Source: Valencia hispanica (Eukaryota; Chordata; Actinopteri; Cyprinodontiformes; Valenciidae). From it: a DNA stretch of 64,000 bases. Each line of letters begins with the position of its first letter. Within the stretch, counting starts at the first letter, position 1. The stretch spans positions 2,064,001-2,128,000 of the forward strand of contig OY747717.1 in NCBI GenBank assembly GCA_963556495.2, given 5' to 3'. The translations under genes were made by a program, and so were the position numbers. Below the pieces are notes generated by a model, which worked only from the letters and a program-made list of their open reading frames with translations, had not been told where the DNA came from and did not search any database. Below, piece after piece: positions 24,010 through 35,892 of the stretch.

Positions 24010-24790
24010 CAAGACAGAGGTGGCGCTAGACTTCTTTGTGTTCAAAGATTCCAGTCATAATCTTATTTTTACCTGTCAATTTTTACATTTTCAACATATT
24101 CAATATTATTTATTTTTATTCATTTTAAATAATATTGAATCCGAACAAGATGAACAGAGAACTAAATATAAACAATTAAATGAAACGATTGCACTTAAAA
24201 TATGAACAGTTCACCTGCAGTGGGCTGAACACAGTCTCACATCTTCCTCCTGATCCACATGGAGCTGAAATGATCTCTGATCTCCTGCTTGTTCGTAATC
24301 AAATAGTGGGATTGCTGCAGAGGTTATTGTTTCATGAGGTTTTGGGTTTTTAGCCTCGGACAGACGACTTCTCGTGGGGTTTAGATGTTGTTCTGGAGGC
24401 TGAATCCGCGCTGGAGACTGGAATTAAAGCGCCACTTCAGCCAAAGTTTGGAAATCAGGGAACATTTCAACAGTTGAACCGATCAGAAGTCAGAAAGACT
24501 CTCTGAAAGAGCCGTTTTCTTGACCCGCAAGCTATTGCTTCAGCGGGAGGAAATCCCCCCGCATGCACCGGTGGTTGGAACGACACCGGTGCATGCGGGA
24601 GCGACGCGCTGTAAGTTCCCGGTTAGCGAGATGCGTTGAGTACGGCGTCCAGGTCTGAGATGATGCTCTCATGGGAATCTTTTTTTTTCTGAATGATTTA
24701 GTTACCTGTACTCCGTGCGTAAAGTTGAAAACGTCTGCGCCTCTGCACCAAGTGGTCTGAGGTGTGAATACCAATCCGTGAAAATGACGG
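24010..24790. repeat. Dispersed repeat, copy 1 (related to 43200-44225)
   Basis: Blocks such as gagatgatgctctcatggga, ttgagtacgg.gtccaggtctg and the gtcaatttttac region recur in the same order at 43200-44225. Here about 300 bp of extra sequence (about 24140-24430) and a 16-bp-stem hairpin (24558-24599) interrupt it. The intact 'atttttac' at 24065-24072 is the unoccupied site of the MITE found in the other copy. No protein was recognised. Confidence 0.7.
24558..24599. repeat. Perfect 16-bp inverted repeat (hairpin)
   Basis: CCCGCATGCACCGGTG (24558-24573) and CACCGGTGCATGCGGG (24584-24599) are exact reverse complements separated by the 10-nt loop gttggaacga. The related repeat at about 44050-44090 lacks it. 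Confidence 0.9.
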
Positions 24791-25025
24791 ACCGCTTTCA
24801 GAGTTTTCCATCATTGTTTAAAAAAAACTAAACGGTCAAATATCAGTCCAGGTTCTGATAGGTCTGCAGGAGGTCCATCCTCTCTCCATGTCGAAATGAC
24901 GGATTGATCAGAGCTCTGGGAGATGTTGTTGTGGAACCTAACCCTGCTTTGGACCGGACCAGAACCTCCTCCCTGACCCGATGCTCGGTTCCCTGGTCTC
25001 CATGATGTTGGATGTTCTCTAAAGC

Positions 25026-25140
25026 AGTGGTCCCCAACCGTTGTTTTCTAATATCAGCCAATATTCACACGGACCGGCGGATAAATGTAACAAAATAAGA
25101 AGAAACAACTGTCATAAAAAAACAGGGTTATTTTTAAAAC
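25026..25140. mobile_element. Possible hAT terminal fragment (CAGTGGTCCCCAACC)
   Basis: GCAGTGGTCCCCAACC resembles the terminus of a common vertebrate hAT group. The remainder would continue after the nested element at 25149-26053, perhaps to about 26680 where cggcccggtaccaggccg occurs. The far end was not identified. Confidence 0.3.
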
Positions 25141-25148
25141 ATAATAAT

Positions 25149-26053
25149 TAGGGCTGTCAAACGATTAAAATTTGTAATCTCATTAACCACAGGGTGGCTG
25201 TGAATTAATCACGATCAATTAACATTCCTAAATCAACATTACACCATTTCTGGTGTAAATAAAGGATAACCTGTTGTTCTTTTTTTAAGGAAATACAGGA
25301 GAGATGCATGGAACTTTTGTTTTAAACTCCACCATCACATTCACACGCGTGGCCCTTTCAACCTTTTTAGCTCTTAGCCAGTTGCTAAGGCAAACTAACT
25401 GGTTAACATTTTCTGAATGCAAAGCCGACCTTTTCTTATTAATACTGGACAATCCTGAGCATCCTCTTCATGGGACAAAAGGCTTCAATAGTTTTGCTGC
25501 AACACAGACTGCTACAGGGGATCCTTCCTGCCCACAGCCATCAGGATCTGCCACAACTAATTGAAGAAATTAATAGTATAAGCTACAAGAACACTTGATT
25601 TCCCTCTGGGAAATGAATTTTATTCTTCTGAAAAACAGTAATTATTTGGTTATCAACATGGTGTGGAACCGAACCTTTACATAACTCCAGTTCCCCACTG
25701 TTATTAGTTGCAGTTATCTTGCAGCTGCAGCGTTTGTTAGCTATGTCAGCTTGTTTGTTAGCCAAGGCTTACCTGATGTGAAGTAATTGTTGCAGATTGT
25801 TGCATTGTTAATCATCTGCTCGTTCCAGTCGCTTCTTCTGATTATTTACAACACCTGATTGTGTCTCTTTATGCAGACCAAACACGCAGTAGAGCAGGGA
25901 GTGACTTAGACCGATAATCCGTCTGTCTGAATTGTAGTATGAACAGGGCGGGCTGGGTCATCCTGTGCGTGCTTTGATAGCGTCAACAAAATGAATCGCA
26001 TTAATTCTACAAATGAATCGACCTGCATTAACGCGTTAATTTTGACAGCCCTA
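25149..26053. mobile_element. Non-autonomous hAT element with perfect 8-bp target duplication
   Basis: It begins TAGGGCTGTCAAACGATTAA and ends TTAATTTTGACAGCCCTA, near-exact inverted repeats. Both flanks are ATAATAAT (25141-25148 and 26054-26061). Subterminal words attaatcacgatcaatt and cattaacgcgttaat are typical of this group. A LINE 3' end (about 25440-25635) sits inside it. Confidence 0.9.
25440..25635 (+). mobile_element. LINE 3'-end fragment nested in a hAT element
   Basis: The text reads HPLHGTKGFNSF... with a broken SFLPTAI-like block (cttcctgcccacagccatca), followed by the tail atttccctctggga. The same end occurs more completely at 27000-27240 and antisense at 62950-63690. Confidence 0.65.
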
Positions 26054-26999
26054 ATAATAATAAATGTAATTCCAATGTGTGCTCATAACTTTATTAGGTG
26101 CGTCCCCGCAATCACCTCGCCAACAACATAACGTGAGTAACATCCTCTCTGCCCCATAACGCTCTATGGTTGCTATGGTAACGTTTAAACATGCCTTTAA
26201 AATAAGATTTACCACCAAAACAAATGGAAAGTGCATTAAAGATACAACTCACCACAACACTGAATCAGTGGGAACCCTGTGGCTGTTTTTCTGTAACGAG
26301 GCGGTCCGTCTGGGGCGGTATTAAAGGTTTCATCGCCTCATTAGAAAGCCGGTTGCTACATATTAAGCAGAGCAGGGGGGAGGGGCCTGGTGCTTGGAAA
26401 TATATTGATATTTTACCTAGGACTCCTGGTATTGCCTGCTAAATATAGCTTTCTTTTTCTTGGAAGCTTTAGGCTCTTCTGTCTCTAAACTGGACCTTTC
26501 CCTACTTTTCAGAGACCCCTGTCTTTTAGCTTGTGGGTTTGTTTTAGCCAGATGTAACGGAGAGAATGCGGTCATTTTTCAAAATAGAACATAGTTCAGA
26601 CTGATAATAAATAAAACAGAAATACTGTAACTATTTAGTGTGTTTGTGCAGCCTTCGGCCCGGTACCAGGCCGGGAGTTGCGGATCTCTTCTCTAAAGAA
26701 CCTCTGAGGCCAGAACCAGAGCAGCTGGTTACTAATTAGGTAACATCTGAAGGCCGCTGATTGCACTAGATTTAATAGAGGGATGTCAGAGTAAGTGTGT
26801 GCTGCACATTTCAGTTCTTTGTTAGTAAAACCATGAGTCATGATCCTTCCTCTTCACAGTTATGTGTTGGTCGGTCTTGTTAAGACAATCTTAAGACAAT
26901 GTTAAGACGATCTCGGACTTAAAAAGGCTAAACAACCTGATAAAGAAGGTTCTGATTCTGTTCTGGGGACGACTGTGGAAAATCTGGAGATGATGATGC

Positions 27000-27240
27000 A
27001 TAAAATCAAAAACTTTATGGAGAAACCTGAGCATCCTCTTCATGAGACAGTCATACAACAACAGAGCGTCTTCAGTCGGAGGCTTCTTCGTTTTCGCTGC
27101 AACACAGACCGCTACAGGAAATCCTTCCTGCCCACAGCCATCATCATCTACAACAACTCCTTAAAAAAATAATTAGATGAGCTACACCAACACTTAATTT
27201 CCCTCTGGGATCAATAAAGTATTTTTGAATTGAATGTAAT
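27000..27240 (+). mobile_element. LINE 3'-end fragment
   Basis: The end of a non-LTR polymerase frame is visible: EHPLHETVIQQQSVFS, then RYRKSFLPTAIIIYNNSL. It is followed by atttccctctgggatcaata and aagtatttttgaattgaa. This is the 3' end of a LINE. The clade is not assigned. Confidence 0.7.
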
Positions 27241-28500
27241 TAAATCCCAATAAAATACATTGAAGTGTGGCGTTTAAAATGTGAAGTAGTTTAAGGGTTA
27301 GAAAATACTCTGCTGGAGCATCTGATCTACAAATCGGCATTAATGTAAAACATGTAGCCACTGTTTCAGAAGTTTTCTCTGCTACAGATGTTGTTCCCCA
27401 TGACCTCCTTTCTTTCTACTAAAACTGTGTTCAGTCTAACTCGATAATAACTTGTTCATATTGAGCTGAAACTCAAAGTCTTGGCTTTCAGGAATGTCCT
27501 CGTTCCTGAATTTACTGCCGGGGGGCTGGAAACAAATCAGCTTTCCAGTCCAGCTGGTTGCTAATTAGCTGACGACTCGGAGGATTCGGACAAATCCTGC
27601 TTAATGTTAGCGAGGAAAAGTGTGGCTTGACCAGGAGACGTGGATGATAATTGGTCCCAAGGTAAAGGAGGGAAAAAAAAACATCCCACAAATCTCTTTA
27701 ATACTGTTGCCTGCTGGCCACGATTTGCATGTCATTATCCGAGTCATTTTGGGTCTTCTAAAACAGATAAACAAAGTTGCAGACTAAGTTCACCACAAAC
27801 AGAAATGGTTCTGGCTGCTTTATTTTAAATGGTGTGGTGGAGGTTGTTGTAAGGCTACAAAAACAGGAGGCTGGATTCGCTGCATGCTAAGTTAATCAAA
27901 TTTAAAGTTTGTTGATTAGACTCCGAGCAAGTTTGGTGACGGCTCCTCAGCCTCGCCTGTATTCCTTGGTGAGCTTGCAGCTGCAGGCAGAGCTGTGATC
28001 CACACAGGAACCGACAGCAGCTGAACATAAAGCACACAGTATAATTTACATCAGCGTTCCCGTCACCTCAGATATGTGATGATGTCAGAGAAGCTGAGGC
28101 TGTGAGCGACCTTCTAGCCCGCGCCGGCCGACGAATCCTCGAGCTCCTCTTATTTCACAACGCAGCAGAAGACGGTTCGCCGTGGTTTCACAGAGTTCAG
28201 CTTCACAGATTGCTTCTGTCAAAGTGCAACACAGTGTGGAGAAACTGATTCAAACAAGCATGAAAACGGCAACGCAGTGTCAGAATAAAACCCTGAATAA
28301 AAAGGCTTCAGAAGGATTTATTTCCTATCAAACGTCTGGCTTTCAGCATTAGAAACCAGTTTTAAGTATACAGAGTTCATCAAAAATAACATCAGACATT
28401 ATAATAAACTGTAAAAATAGGCAAGTATTTGGCTGCATAACTTCTTTTAATTATTAACTAACCATGTTGACACTAAATAGAACTAGCTAGCCAATACCAC
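27241..28500. other. Intronic sequence without a recognised gene
   Basis: No splice-flanked frame, RNA gene or transposon terminus was recognised in this block. Confidence 0.4.
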
Positions 28501-28513
28501 CATTGGCTCTGCT

Positions 28514-28985
28514 ACTAACTAGCTGCTAGCTCACCAGTAACCTGACAGCAGTGGGTTAGTGTAGAATTAACAAATATTGCTCCCTATATTTCTTTTCAAT
28601 AAGCATGTGTAATAGCTCATATTTATTATATATATATTTATATATCTCCTGCTGGTTGATTGTACTGTTAGCTGCGTAAGCGGCTAGCTCCTAGCTTGCC
28701 AAACAGACCATGGTTTAGTGTAGAATTGAATAAACATTTTAATCATTCTATTCTTTGTATTTTAGTTTACATAAGTATATACAATAGAATAACAGGGTGC
28801 ACTGTTAAAAACATACAAGAAGGGACACTGCCTATTGAGTGCACCTTAGCTGTGGAAGTGACTAGCTGCTAGCTAGCTAAACAGACAGCAGTTTAGCATA
28901 TAATTTAAGAAAGGTTTTTTAAATTAACATGCTTAATATTCTTTGTATTATAGTTTACATGAGTATATAGAATAGAATAATTGGA
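28514..28985. repeat. Three imperfect tandem repeats of about 170 bp
   Basis: Starts near 28514, 28680 and 28860 share the order gctagctgctagct / aaacagac(c)a / gtttagtgtagaatt / ctttgtattatagtttaca. The copies are diverged by indels. The block ends where the LINE reverse-transcriptase fragment begins. Confidence 0.6.
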
Positions 28986-30105
28986 GTAGAATACACAGAG
29001 TCATAGCTCTGTTGAGCCAACTATTCCCCCAGCTCTAAGCAGTGATGATTTTATGGGATTCTTCATAAATAAAATTAATTATATTAAAAATAAAATCATT
29101 GGCATCCTCCCAAACATGATTACTTCTTCCTCAGTAAAGGAGGCAGCATCGGAAAGAACTGTAGAACCTCATTTGTGCTTAGGCTGTTTTGATTCAGTCG
29201 AGCTTTCGGAATTATCAAAAATATTAGCCTCATCTAAACCTTCAACTTGTATGTTGGACCCAATTCCAACCAAATTATTTAAGGAAGTGTTCTATTTGGT
29301 TCCTGGCCCCATTTTGGATATGATGAATCTATCCTTAGTAAACGGATACGTACCACAGGAATTTAAAATAGCTGTAATTAAACCTTTACTCAAGAAACCT
29401 TCCCTTGATCAAGATGACTTAGTGAATTACAGACCTATATCTAACCTTCCTTTCTTATCCAAAGTCCTTGAGAAAATTGTTGCTAATCAAGTCTGTGAGC
29501 ATCTAAACAGTAACAAGCTGTTTGAAGAGTTTCAGTCAGGTTTTAGAGCTCATCATAGCACTGAAACAGCACTGGGGAAGGTTACTAATGATATTCTCAT
29601 GGCCTCAGATAATGGACTGGTGTCTGTTCTGGTTTTGTTAGATCTCAGTGCTGCTTTTGACACAGTCGATCATAATATTCTCTTAGAAAGGCTTGAACAT
29701 GTTGCAGGGATCAGAGGAACAGCACTAGGCTGGTTTAAATCATATTTGTCTGACAGATTCCAGTTTGTTCATCTAAATGATCAATCTTCTTCACTCTCAA
29801 GGGTTACTTGTGGAGTTCCACAGGCTTCTGTGCTTGGACCAATTCTTTTCACCATATATATGCTCCCAATTGGTAAAATCATTAGACAGCATGGGATACA
29901 TTTCCACAGCTATGCCGATGATGCACAACTATATTTATCCATAAATCCAGATGAACCCAGTCAGTTAGGTAGATTACAGGCATGTCTGGAAGACATAAAA
30001 CATGGATGAATCGAAACTTTTTGCTTTTAAATTCTGACAAAACAGAAGTTGCTGTCTTTGGACCAGAAGCTCTAAAACAGAAACTGAAGAACAGAGACTA
30101 GAGTA
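28985..30105 (+). pseudogene. L2-like LINE reverse-transcriptase fragment, one frameshift
   Basis: The frame 29053-30009 carries reverse-transcriptase blocks in order: NYRPISNLPFLSKVLEK, FQSGFRAHHSTETAL, LLDLSAAFDTVDH (first catalytic D), GVPQASVLGPILF and YADDAQLY (catalytic DD). The spacing and the YMLPIGKIIRQHGIHFHSYA block fit the L2 clade. A one-base loss in the A-run near 29998 ends the frame. The next frame continues WMNRNFLLLNSDKTEVAVFG, which is the normal continuation. The endonuclease and the 3' end are missing. GVPQA replaces the usual GVPQG. A relatively young but truncated, inactive copy. Confidence 0.9.
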
Positions 30106-31927
30106 GTTTTAGGGGAAGCCTACACTAGATGGACCCACATAAAACATGTCCACGGCGTCAAACACACGTGGGAACGGCGACTTTCCTCCTGGATCGGTAA
30201 GCTAACTCACTCGCTAACTTTAGCTGTCAGTTAAACTGCTTTAAAATACATTCCTCACTGGACGCAGTTCAGGCTGGTCACTGGGCGGATCGGCAGCGAA
30301 CCAGGCAACCCACCAACGGGAATTATTTTTATATTGTTGTAGCTACAACTTAGACCCACTAGATGTCGCTATAGTGTTCATGTTCCATATTCAACCTTTA
30401 ACTGCAGAAAAATATATTTTTAAAATAATTGCTAGAAAAAGTTAAGTTCTGTTCTGATGTATATTTACATTTTTAAATTGTAATTTTGATTTACAGACCT
30501 TGATTAGCAGCATTAGCGGCTAACTACTTAATTATCAGTATGAGGACATGCAATGTTTGCAATTTCATTTGAACATTTTTGCTTTTTTATTTGAAAATAT
30601 ATTCTAGTATTCCTGTATATTCTTTTTATCTTTATCTTGGCTGTGTTTTAATGTAGGTGGAGAGTTTCTGCTAGCCAAAAATCCTATTTAGCGCTATCAG
30701 CAGCAGCTAATCTAACTTGCAGTAAGAATACAGGGTATAATTTAATAATCCTCTTTATGTTTCGTCTTTGTTTAACTAAGTGTAGAACTAAGTGCATCTG
30801 ATGTTTTTAACATTGATTTAGAAACCATCTTAGCCCGCTGGGCCTTGAAATATAGATTTAGACCTTCTAGACTACGACAATGTTAGCTAGATTAACAGCT
30901 ACTAATTTAACTTCCGGTAGGTGAAGGGAAATAGTTTTTAATCTTTGCTGAAATCTGTTCTCAGCAAATATTTACCAACTACTGCCATGTAAAAATATCG
31001 AGCAAGTCATTAAATGAACAAAATCACCAAATAGACTTTTTTAGTGTGAAAAGATTAGAGAAAGATATGTTGGTATTATTTTGTCCTTCTGATCTGATCC
31101 TTTATAACACCAATATACATTTATTTATTCATCCCACCAATAGTTTAACTCCTAAGTATAATTATTGATTCATCTACTGTGGAAATATCAGTAAGGAATT
31201 GATTGGTCCCTTGTGCTTAATTCTAATTGAAATAATTCACAGATCTGCCCTTTAAGCAACATTAGAAATATGTAGACCATGCGACTTCCTCATATTTAAT
31301 GAATGAGATAGTGGAAATGTTCTTGTCTTGAAGAAATTGGGACACCAGATTATGATAATAAATTATGTTTTTAAAGTGAAACAGATATGTTAATATTTCA
31401 GCATCACTGTTTGATCAGCACCCCAATACTCTAGGTGGTTTGTACACTCTTCCAGTAGCTGTTTCATAGTCTTACATAATCTTTTTTGTTTGACAAAGTT
31501 TATAAAAAGTTATTTAAAAATACATTAACATCACTTTTTGTTAATGAGCATTTTACGTAATTAGGAATGTACAAATTGAATGCTGCAACATTTATTACCT
31601 TTAAAACTCTTACTTTTAGGACAGAATCTGTTGAGCTGTTTAAATACAAACAGAAATAGTCAAATTAAGTATCTTTCTTTCTGGTTTAGGTTTATTTTTA
31701 TGCCATAATTACAGGACAAACCTTTCAAGTAGTTTTAATGATTTTTCTGAACATCGGTCTGTTAATGGAAATTGATCCAAAAACAATGTTTCATCAAGGT
31801 TGCCTTCAGACACAAGAAAAGCCTCAGAAAAGTTCTCATGTTTTCACTCATCAAGTAAGAAACTCATGATCATTTGGATAGAGATACATGAGACACTCCA
31901 CTCCATCTGAGAATTTACATTTCACTT
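30106..31927. other. AT-rich intronic sequence without a recognised gene
   Basis: No frame, splice pair, RNA gene or terminal repeat was recognised. One CTCF-like word with a mismatch (CCACTAGATGTCGC) lies near 30357. Confidence 0.4.
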
Positions 31928-34420
31928 TCCCGAATCCTGGAATCCACAGGTTACTTTCCTGCAATCTGCAGGTTACTGTCCTGGAATCTACAGGTTACTT
32001 TCCTGGAATCTACAGGTTACTTTCCTGGAATCTACAGGTTACTTTCCTGGAATCTACAGGTTACTTTCCTGGAATCTACAGGTTACTTTCCTGCAATCTA
32101 CAGGTTACTGTCCTGGAATCTACAGGTTACTTTCCTGGAATCTACTGGTTACTTTCCTGGAATCTACAGGTTACTTTCCTGGAATCTACAGGTTACTTTC
32201 CTGGAATCTACAGGTTACTTTCCTGCAATCTACAGGTTACTGTCCTGGAATCTACAGGTTACTTTCCTGGAATCTACTGGTTACTTTCCTGGAATCTACT
32301 GGTTACTTTCCTGGAATCTACAGGTTACTGTCCTGGAATCTACAGGTTACTTTCCTGGAATCTACAGGTTACTTTCCTGGAATCAACAGGTTACTTTCCT
32401 AGAATCTACTGGTTACTTTCCTGGAATCTACAGGTTACTTTCCTGGAACCTAAAGGTTACTTTCCATGAATCTACAGGTTACTTTCCTGGAACCTATAAG
32501 TTACTTTCCTCGAATCTACTGGTTACTTTCCTGGAACCCATAAGTTACTTTCCTGGAATCTACAGGTTACTTTCCTGGAATCTACTGGTTACTTTCCTGG
32601 AATCTACAGGTTACTTTCCTGGAATCTACAGGTTACTTTACTGGAACCTACAGGTTACTTTACTGGAATCTACAGGTTACTTTCCTGGAACCTACAGGTT
32701 ACTTTCCTGGAACCTACAGGTTACTTTCCTGGAACCTACAGGTTACTTTACTAAAGTCTACAGGTTACTTTACTGGAATCTACAGGTTACTTTCCTGATT
32801 CATGGAATCTACAGGTTACTTTCCTGGAATCTACAGGTTACTTTCCTGGAATCTACAGGTTACTTTCCTGGAGTCTACAGGTTACTTTACTGATTCCCGG
32901 AACCTACAGGTTACTTTCCTGGAGTCTACAGGTTACTTTACTGGAATCTACAGGTTACTTTCCTGGAACCTACAAGTTACTTTACTGGAACCTACAGGTT
33001 ACTTTCCTGGAACCTACAGGTTACTTTACTAAAGTCTACAGGTTACTTTACTGGAATCTACAGGTTACTTAACTGGAACCTACAGGTTACTTTCCTGGAA
33101 CCTACAGGTTACTTTCCTGGAGTCTACAGGTTACTTTACTGGAATCTACAGGTTACTTTCCTGATTCATGGAATCTACAGGTTACTTTCCTGGAATCTAC
33201 AGGTTACTTTCCTGGAGTCTACAGGTTACTTTACTGATTCCCGGAACCTACAGGTTACTTTACTGGAATCTACAGGTTACTTTCCCGGAACCTACAGGTT
33301 ACTTTACTGGAACCTACAGGTTACTTTCCTGGAGTCTACAGGTTACTTTACTGGAACCTACGGGTTACTTTCATGGAGTCTACAGGTTACTTTACTGGAA
33401 TCTACAGGTTACTTAACTGGAATCTACAGGTTACTTTCCTGGAACCTACAGGTTACTTTCCCGGAACCTACAGGTTACTTAACTGGAACCTACAGGTTAC
33501 TTTCCTGGAGTCTACAGGTTACTTTACTGGAATCTACAGGTTACTTTCCTGGAACCTACAGGTTACTTTACTGGAATCTACAGGTTACTTTCCCGGAACC
33601 TACAGGTTACTTAACTGGAACCTACAGGTTACTTTACTAAAGTCTACAGGTTACTTTACTGGAATCTACAGGTTACTTTCCTGATTCGTGGAATCTACAG
33701 GTAACTTTCCTGGAATCTACAGGTTACTTTCCTGGAGTCTACAGGTTACTTTACTGATTCCCGGAACCTACAGGTTACTTTTCTGGAATCTACAGGTTAC
33801 TTTCCTGGAACCTACAGGTTACTTTCCTGGAGTCTACAGGTTACTTAACTGGAACCTACAGGTTACTTTCCTGGAGTCTACAGGTTACTTTCCTGGAGTG
33901 TACAGGTTACTTTCCTGGAGTCTACAGGTTACTTTACTGGAGTCTACAGGTTACTTTCCTGGAGTCTACAGGTTACTTTACTGGAATCTACAGGTTACTT
34001 TACTGGAATCTACAGGTTACTTTACTGGAATCTACAGGTTACTTTCCTGGAATCTACAGGTTACTTTCCTGGAATCTACAGGTTACTTTCCCGGAACCTA
34101 CAGGTTACTTTACTGGAACCTACAGGTTACTTTACTGGAGTCTACAGGTTACTTTACTGGAATCTACAGGTTACTTTACTGGAGTCTACAGGTTACTTTA
34201 CTGGAATCTACAGGTTACTTTCCCGGAACCTACAGGTTACTTTCCTTGAGTCTACAGGTTACTTTCCTGGAACCTACAGGTTACTTTCCTGGAGTCTACA
34301 GGTTACTTTACTGGAGTCTACAGGTTACTTTCCTGGAGTCTACAGGTTACTTTACTGGAATCTACAGGTTACTTTCCTGGAGTCTACAGGTTACTTTACT
34401 GGAGTCTACAGGTTACTTTT
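31928..34420. repeat. 22-bp minisatellite, about 113 copies
   Basis: The unit is TTACTTTCCTGGAATCTACAGG, with variants TTTAC for TTTCC, and GAGTC or GAACC for GAATC. The first 0.8 kb is nearly pure GAATC and later parts mix variants. Units with an extra ctgattcatgg or ctgattcccgg insertion recur near 32795, 33163 and 33680, showing larger duplications. Three units make 66 bp, so frames of 76-259 codons stay open (GYFPGIYRLLSWNLQVTFLE). They are artefacts. Confidence 0.96.
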
Positions 34421-35892
34421 ATTGCTGTCAAAAAGTAGTGCAGAACCGCAAGATAAAACCTCAGTAGTTGTTTTCTGAATCGAGTTTGAGCAATAGAACA
34501 ATTGAAGGGAAGGACGAACACTAAAAAGGCATGATAAATATGAGAGATTTGCACCGTAGAAACACCAAAGATGGAGCTGCCAGGGAGGAGGAAGAGGAGG
34601 AGGGTCGTGCGTGTGGTGCAGGAGGAAACGCAGTGGGTCGGTTGGATATCAGGAATACCTAAAGGGAGCAGCTAAAAGAAGATCACGTAAAGTCGCTGCA
34701 GCGTTCCTGCGCGCAGGCTGGAAGATAGCAGACGCGTTTGTTTGCCAGGAGCTCACTTTGATGGAGCAGCCTGGATAAATGGAAAACATGTCAGACTTCA
34801 TTTTTCCATTAAAACACAGTCTGAACGTTGGGAGGGCGCGCTCCTCGCTTTTCATTAGATCTGATTCAATCATCTCATCCTGCTGTAAGTCTCACAGTGA
34901 CATGGAGAAAAAAATAAATAAACAGCTTTTATGAAATTCCCAACGTTGCTCCGTGTTCCGATTAATCCACCTGGAAACCCATGTTGACATGAAACGAGCC
35001 ACATGGTTCTGGGATGGTTGGGGCCGAGCGGCGCCAGCTGCCAGGAGGTTGTTGTTGTTGGGAGGGATTCGGATCAGACTGGAGACGGTCTTTGGTTTTC
35101 CCCGCGTCCTCTGTGACCCTTTTCCCTCCGTCTGACGATCTGACCCCATCTCTGCTCTCACGTCCACACCTGCTGCTCCTCGCTTTGCTTCCAGCTCGGT
35201 TTTGTCTTTGTTATCCGCTCGGAGTTGACCTCGGAACCTTTCACAGTGGGCTGGGCTCCTTGTTACTGCTCTGGGTGAAGCTCTGCAGGTTTAAAATGCA
35301 GCTGCTTTCTGGCTCTACTCCGAAAAGGATCCTATGGGTTAGTGCAGTGGAGTAGCCGCTTAGTTCAGTACACCTTGGATAAATATATTAAATGCAAATA
35401 TTAAATATGTATTGCACCAAGTTCTGGAACAGATCCTACAAACAATGATCTGCAGAGAGGAGCTGCAACCACACTAGTGATTAGTGATGTTAAACTGCTC
35501 CACTTTGTTTCCTCTGCAGGTTTTGTTTTTACAAATCTTTTGTAATGCAGTTTGGGGTTCAGTTTTCAGTTGAGGTTCTTGTGTGTTCAGGTGCCCATAG
35601 CTCCAGATTTGTTTGCCCTGTCAGCGATTTGAAATGAAAAGGTTGCTGAGTAATGCAGCAACCTGCTAGAGGCGCTTTCTCTGAAAGCACCGGGAGCCGC
35701 CGCTCCAAGCTGCATAATATTATTAGAAGATGCAGAAATATTCTAAAACGGCCCAGCAGCTAATTTTTCTCATCTATGCGTGGGATCAGCACTTTTAGGA
35801 AGATTGTGTGGAGTTCTGTGACCCAATCTGGAAAAATATCTGCCAGTCAGATCAGCAACTAAAGGACACAAAACCTGATAATGTTAATGAGA
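34421..35892. other. Intronic sequence without a recognised gene
   Basis: Nothing supportable was recognised. Short overlapping frames (60-113 codons) on both strands near 34890-35355 lack domains and splice context. Confidence 0.4.

Noticed and set aside
31888..34467. Long frames repeating GYFPGIYRLLSWNLQVTFLE
   Set aside because: Three 22-bp units make 66 bp, so the frame stays open by arithmetic. There is no splice or start context.
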